This document shows positions 58,966-64,000 of a stretch of DNA of 64,000 bases, piece after piece; the stretch's first letter is position 1; every line of letters begins with the position of its first letter. Source of the stretch: Mallotus nudiflorus (lineage: Eukaryota; Streptophyta; Magnoliopsida; Malpighiales; Euphorbiaceae); assembly GCA_947683625.1 (NCBI GenBank), contig CANTUR010000834.1, forward strand, positions 248,001-312,000, written 5' to 3'. The position numbers and the translations under genes were made by a program. A model generated the notes under the pieces. That model ran no database searches. It worked only from the letters and a program-made list of their open reading frames with translations, and was not told the origin of the DNA.

Positions 58966-61101
58966 TGTAAGCACCTAATTTCAGGATGCATTTGTGTATG
59001 AATGCGACGAAATTCTCTATGATGAAAATTTAGTCAAAAATTGACTTCTAGTGTCAAGTTTTGTGATTTCAAGGACTAAATTGCAACATTTTTTTTGTTT
59101 AATTGCAAAAAAATTGAATTTTACAAGGGCATTTTTGAAAATGTGCATAACGCCAATCGGCACTATGTAATGCCAATCGGCATTACACAATGTCAGTCAA
59201 TATTTTGCAATGTCGAAGCGCTAAAAAATTTCAGCAAAAAATTATTTTTCTCATTTTTTTTAATTATGATTGATCCAAATTTAATTTATTTTTAATAAAT
59301 AAATTAATTTTGGTATTTATCTGTAGGGGTTCTGCATCCAGTACGTGTCTCTTATGTGTATAATTTTTTGAAATTAAAATCCTTATCCTAGGTTTGTTTT
59401 TAGGAAGGAAGATATCAAAGCTATTTTGATCACGTCACTCATGTGATCATGTAAGTGGTTAGCTTAGGAACAGGATATTAAAAGAAAAGATTGGCAAACA
59501 AGGAGGGGAACCCTAATCACTACTGCATAAAAAAAAGAAAGAAAAAAAAACCTAATTAGCTACTACAAAAAAAAGGGTTGATTGAAAAAACACAAAGGGA
59601 AATAAAAGACCTAACCTTCTACTGTAGGTTTAAAAAAAAACCTTTTCAAAAAAAAAATTAATACATTCTTTTCAAAGTCCAGAAATTAAGAAAACACAGA
59701 GTCAATTTTCTCAAAACAATGAAATCTTATTCTAAGAAGCATTCAAACAGTATCTGTATAACATAACTCTTCTACTCTTTCCTTTTATTATTTCTGTGTT
59801 TTTGTTTAATTTTCATTATTTCTTTCTTTGTTCATTAATTCTAATCTTTTTTTTATTCTTTGTGTTTCATGTTTCTGGTGATGAGTACATAATTGAACTA
59901 AGGAAACCCATGGAGAATCCATTAATAAAAGCCAAAAGTCAAAGATCCCAATTTAATTTTTATCTTTCTCTATTTAGTTTATTTTATTGTTTTTTATGTT
60001 TTGAATTTGTTTAATTTATTTTCTCAAAGGTTGTAATTTTAATTTTATTTTCTTTATTATTTTTGGTAGATTTTGTAATAGCCTAATGAAAAGTCTAGCT
60101 TTCTCTTGTTCTTAAAAATTAATTAGCAAATTAGGTTCAATTTGATAAACTCTAATTAAAATCAATGGAGACAGTAGATTAATTTAGGTTGCATGTTAAT
60201 TAAAATTAGATTTTTTAAAAGAAATAATTTAATTATATGTTTGATCTTTTTATTTGATTGTTTTGATTTTTTTTAATGTTTTTGGGCTTGTTTGTTGATT
60301 TTTGTGTGTTTTGGGCCCAAGCCCATATTAAATTCTAACTCATTTAATAAATAGGCTTTTAATTAGATTTTTAGGTTTAATTAATTTTAAAATCAATTTA
60401 GGTCCATTTATGTTAATTGAGACTTAGACCCATTTTTAGTTAATAAAATTAACTTACATTTAACTCAGCTCATCAATCTCATTTCTTTTAAAACAAATAG
60501 ACTTAGGCCCATTTTTTTTAAAAAAAATCAAGATTAGGCCCACTAAATTAATTCATTTCTTTAAAATTTATAGACTATAAGCCCATTTCTTTAGTTAAAT
60601 TAAAATGAATAGACTTAAACTCATTTATAAACATGTAAGACTACCTTTAGTCAATTTCACTTGTGAATAAAAATATAGAATTAGCTAAACTCTAAAACAA
60701 AATTCACATAGTTTAAGCTAAGAACTATGCGCTTTGTATGCATTTTTATATGCAGTTTTATTACTAGTTTGCTTTAGTGTTACATGGATGTTTAATTAGG
60801 GTTTAATAAAATTGTATGTAAATAGAGAATAAGATAGGAATTTATAAAGTAATTCTAAATGAACACAACACTGAAAGAAGTTGGTATTCTATATCTAGAA
60901 TCTCCTGGTTGTGTTGCTGATTTTCTTTTAGAGAATCGAGTACCACCAAAACGATTTATCCCAATTATTACACTGGGTGGTGATTTCTTATCTCCACGTC
61001 ATGTCTTTGTGACAGTGATTAGTGTATTCTTTAAAACCCTGAGCTCAAACAGTGTCGTGATTGCTAAGATCTTGGACACACCTTAAACCCTACCGTCTAC
61101 A
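58966..61101 (+). repeat. 3' LTR of the pol-less Tat element
   Basis: 2,136 bp, TGTAAGCACC...CCGTCTACA, collinear with 49,194-51,383 with scattered substitutions and several indels. Confidence 0.93.
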
Positions 61102-61106
61102 GCATG

Positions 61107-61550
61107 CCATCCGCTTGAAGTTTTGAAGTTATTCCTTGAATGGGTTATTGTCCTCCAATCTGAAAATATTCAGCTTAACTATTTTATTTTTTGAAATTCA
61201 ATGAAGCCTGAATTGATTGTTTCCTTCTTCACTTCATGTTGTTGATAACAATACATAATCTTGCTCCAGTCCTCTTTTAGGATTCTACTCTACCTAAGGG
61301 GTGTTGTCCTTTTTGTCCTGTATATAGGAAACTTTTTCAAAATGTTTTTCCTTTTATAGTTTACAGGCTTAACATTATTCAAGGTATAGAGGGCTTTTCA
61401 TTCTCATTCAAAACTGACATTTTTCCTCTATATTTGCTCACAGTCTGACATGTATCCTAGTTTAAACGTTGCTATTAGTAAAATTTATAAGGATGGAGGG
61501 ATAGGTGCCTTTTTATGTTTTTAATTTTCCCCATAATCAGAACTATGGGT
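61107..61550 (+). pseudogene. Captured BTL-like carrier fragment, right part, with intron remnant
   Basis: 61,105-61,130 reads CHPLEVLK in continuation of the left part. About 310 bp of non-coding sequence follows, ending CTCACAG, and then 61,444-61,512 encodes SDMYPSLNVAISKIYKDGGI, GAF. This matches the BTL family after HPLEVLKDRLTVS (...YPSLSIAVSKIYKDGGIGAFYAG). The DRLTV residues are missing. The gap looks like an intron with an intact acceptor and a lost donor, so the fragment appears copied from genomic DNA, not from mRNA. Beyond GAF the homology stops at the inverted repeat. Confidence 0.85.
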
Positions 61551-61765
61551 CCTGCATAAGAACCTTTCTATTCATACATGTCAAAATTGGTGAGATCCAC
61601 GGCCACATAAGCATTTTAAATGGCCAATTCTCAAAGTTGTAAATGGTGTTAAATGGAGGGACCATTTTTATTATTTTGTTAACATTAAGGGTTTATTTGG
61701 ACTTTAAAAAACGTTACAGGAAAAATTGAAGGGCAAAACAATAAGGAGGTTTTTGTGCCTTTTCC
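61551..61765. repeat. Right terminal inverted repeat of the BTL-carrying element
   Basis: Reverse complement of 47,428-47,645. Followed by a T15 run and then unique DNA leading into the beta-glucosidase core promoter. Confidence 0.88.
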
Positions 61766-61825
61766 TTTTTTTTTTTTTTTATAAAAATTTTCATCGGTAA
61801 TTATTACAATCCCAAAAAGTAGCTC

Positions 61826-61832
61826 TATAAAT
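61826..61832 (+). promoter_or_regulatory. TATA box of the beta-glucosidase gene
   Basis: TATAAAT in the context CTCTATAAATGAGG, 45 bp before the start codon. Transcription would then start near 61,857, giving a very short 5' UTR. It is 61 bp from the end of the Pack-MULE-like element. Confidence 0.65.
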
Positions 61833-61870
61833 GAGGCAGCTGGGGATGTTATCCAGCAGAATAATTAACA

Positions 61871-64000
61871 ATGGCAATTGAAAGTCCTTTTTTATTTTGC
61901 CTTCTATCCATTTTTGCTTTGGTAGCTCACAGCAATGCTGTGAAACCTAGTAAGCTAGTGCCAATTAATCGGAGCAGTTTTCCTGCTGGTTTTACATTTG
62001 GCGCTGGATCAGCTGCATATCAGGCAAATTATATCAACTGTTGCAAGCATCAGTCATTGAAACTTTTGTAATCTTATTTTTCTAATTAGGGCGGAAAAGC
62101 AAACATTCTGTCACAAATATTCTGCAAATCTTTTTTTTTTTTTTTCAGTCTGAAGGAACAGCACTTAAATATGGAAGGGGACCAAGCATATGGGATACTT
62201 TTGTTAGGAAACATCCAGGTATGAAAATTTGCGTAGTATTAAACTTTCTTAGTCTTAATCACTGATATTGAGAGGGCAATGAACTATAATTTGTTTTTGT
62301 TTTCTTTTTTTTCTTGACCAAATGGTGAGGGGAAGATGAGTCTCGTACCTAAGACCACCTTGATGTTCCTCAATAGCCTAATGATCAGGCCAATTATACG
62401 GGACGTAATGAACTCTAATTAATTCAATTTGATTTGATTAAAATAATATAAATGAAAAAATTTCTCACCACCAATGTTAGAGCTGTTTGGAATCAACATT
62501 GAATATAATTTCATATTTAAAGATGGATTAAGTAATCATTATAACCAAAAAAAAAAAAAAAATGATCTACCTTTTATGTTAATGCCTTGAAAATCTGATA
62601 ACATATGGCAGAAAAAATTGCGGATCAAAGTACCGGAGATGTGGCGGATGATTTTTATCACCGATACAAGGTACGTATGATATGCGTTCAGCATATTCTT
62701 AAATAGTGAAATGGATTCATTAAATAAATTAATTATGTAGAAATGTCACAGGAGGATATAAAATTGATGAAGGAAGTTGGGTTAGATTCGTTTAGATTTT
62801 CAATCTCGTGGTCCAGAATACTCCCAAGTAAGATCATGATATTTTTACGTACAGTGACATTGCTTGACTTTGTATCTTCAAACATAGTTTCTTATATTTA
62901 TTTATTTTGATCCATATAGTTTTTACTTATGGCAGAAGTAGTAGTCCTGTCCTTTTTTTTTTATTTTTTTACTTTTAAATACTTATATTTTATTTTTTTA
63001 CACTTTAATATTTTATCAATTAGGAGTGTGCAAGAACTAAACCAATCCAAAAACTGACAAACTTGGTTTGGTTCAATTTGTAGCTTATTACAACTGAAAA
63101 ATTCCGTTAAAACCACTCTTTTCTTTTTTAAAAAATTTTTCAAAATTGGTTAACTAAAAAACCAGATTTTTTGTTCAATTCTCAAAAACCAAAAAATTTT
63201 GATAACTGAACTGACTGAATGTACATGCCCACTATCAACTAATACTATAATTATTTTGTAAGAAAATATTATTATAAATTTCAATTTCAATGATAAAATT
63301 ATTATATGTGTGTGATTTATGATTAATTTATTATGAATTTATTGTAATTAATTGAATATTTCGTCCATAAATGATTTGTCTTATTAAACATCTATATTAT
63401 TTAATATTAAATCATGAATTTTTAATAATATTATAAAAGGGTATCAAAATATAAAATTTATGATATATAAAATACTTTAAAAATACAAAAAATTACAAAA
63501 CTAATTCTGCCATAAATTATAACTACAAAAATAGAATTTTTACTTTTTCGTGAATACTTTTTTGAAAAACTAAATAGCATATTTCTGCATTGGTGTTCAG
63601 AAGGAAGTATTAGTGGGGGTGTAAACACTCTTGGAGTGAAATTCTACAATGATCTCATCGATGAGCTCCTAGCCAATGGTCATTCTCTCTGTTCTCTGTC
63701 CTATTAATTAATAATTAATTTTTGGACCAAATGACTAATAACTAATAATGCACTGAACTTTGGTGCAATTTTATGAGCAGGTTTAAAACCCTTTATAACT
63801 TTGCTCCATTTTGATATCCCACAAGCACTTGAAGATAAGTATGGTGGACTATTAAGCTCTAAAATTATGTAAGTAACTATGTAGCTCAAAAAATTTATTT
63901 ATGACAATTCAAATCAATTATATATTGTTAAAAAAAATTGACGGTAATTATTTATTTGATGAATATATAGAGATGATTATCGAGACTTTGTGGACATTTG
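61871..64000 (+). CDS. Beta-glucosidase, glycoside hydrolase family 1 (partial, N-terminal exons)
   Basis: The start ATG at 61,871 has a good context (AACAATGGC). Exons by splice-site and phase matching: 61,871-62,023; 62,149-62,218; 62,612-62,670; 62,752-62,827; 63,601-63,678; 63,781-63,868; 63,971 onward, truncated by the window. The product (184 codons seen) opens with a signal peptide, MAIESPFLFCLLSIFALVAH, so it probably enters the secretory pathway. GH1 motifs follow: FPAGFTFGAGSAAYQSEG (residues 37-54), GRGPSIWDTF, STGDVADDFYHRYKEDI, LDSFRFSISWSRILP, GGVNTLGVKFYNDLIDELL and GLKPFITLLHFDIPQALED. The usual FHWDLPQAL is LHFDIPQAL here. The catalytic TFNEP and ENG motifs lie beyond the edge. 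Intron 1 has a GC donor (CAG|GCAAAT). Substrate cannot be told from this part; plant relatives hydrolyse defence or hormone glucosides. Confidence 0.93.

Larger units (their letters stand above)
49194..61101 (+). mobile_element. Tat-like Ty3/gypsy element lacking pol
   Basis: An 11.9-kb plus-strand element: LTRs 49,194-51,383 and 58,966-61,101 (2,190 and 2,136 bp), degenerate tRNA-Arg-type primer site, leader, gag, then about 5 kb without RT or integrase, three tandem-repeat arrays and a polypurine tract. The flanking 5-mers ATATG (49,189-49,193) and GCATG (61,102-61,106) differ by two transitions. Removing the element and one copy restores ...ALICHPLEVLK of the interrupted carrier. The gag and leader resemble the minus-strand Tat element at the window's left. 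Stops in gag show it is inactive; even when intact it would have needed enzymes from another element. Confidence 0.93.
47428..61765. mobile_element. Pack-MULE-like element with captured RNase-H-like and BTL-carrier fragments
   Basis: Inverted repeats of about 215 bp, 47,428-47,645 and 61,551-61,765, bound the element. Shared words include AAAGTCCAAATAAAC.CTTAA, CTCCATTTAACACCATTTAC and AATGCTTATGTGGCC. The ends (GAAAAGGTACAAAA and GGAAAAGGCACAAAA) resemble the PDX1 Pack-MULE ends (AAGGTACA core). T runs flank both sides (47,418-47,427; 61,766-61,780) and may hide a T9-type target duplication. Inside are host-gene fragments and no transposase; 11.9 kb of the interior is a later Tat-like insertion, leaving about 2.4 kb of original element. 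Confidence 0.78.

Overview
This is plant nuclear DNA, almost certainly from a eudicot. It is strongly AT-rich, and its only apparently functional host gene is an intron-containing glycoside hydrolase family 1 (beta-glucosidase) gene that enters at 61.87 kb and runs off the right edge. Everything else is transposable-element sequence nested several layers deep. The species cannot be fixed from the sequence; a Malpighiales-type dicot would fit the beta-glucosidase, but that is only a guess.

Layout. (1) 1-17.9 kb: an old Tat/Ogre-like Ty3/gypsy element on the minus strand (5' LTR from 15,925, tRNA-Arg-type primer site, gag at 14.0-14.6 kb, gag/protease again at 1-2.6 kb) is split inside gag by a complete Athila-type element (Athila-1, 2,620-14,040, minus). 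(2) 17.9-36.75 kb: one minus-strand L1-type LINE (endonuclease, RT, RNase H) is cut into three blocks by a small chromovirus-derived non-autonomous LTR element (19,033-21,468, TSD GTATC) and by a second Athila element (Athila-2, 22,477-34,758, TSD GTATG). (3) 36.8-47.1 kb: a MuDR-like MULE with inverted arms of about 0.7 kb and a decayed transposase. It is invaded by a Pack-MULE carrying a PDX1 (vitamin B6 synthase) fragment (36,891-38,888, TSD TTAAAAAAT) and by a 3'-truncated chromovirus (41,394-45.8 kb). (4) 47.43-61.77 kb: a second Pack-MULE-like element with about 215-bp inverted ends. It carries an RNase-H-like fragment joined to exons of a BTL-type mitochondrial adenine nucleotide carrier, and the carrier fragment is itself split by a 12-kb Tat-like element without pol (49,194-61,101). 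(5) 61.8-64 kb: core promoter and first seven exons (the last partial) of the beta-glucosidase.

The best-supported results are junctions. At four LTR-element insertions, removing the element plus one copy of the 5-bp target duplication restores an uninterrupted host reading frame (Tat gag, LINE RT, LINE linker, BTL carrier). This gives a relative order of events without any database. The pol-less Tat element also carries three different tandem-repeat arrays just upstream of its 3' LTR, as known for the hypervariable 3' regions of this lineage. I saw no CRISPR array, no tRNA or rRNA gene and no prokaryotic feature. No element here looks capable of moving on its own.
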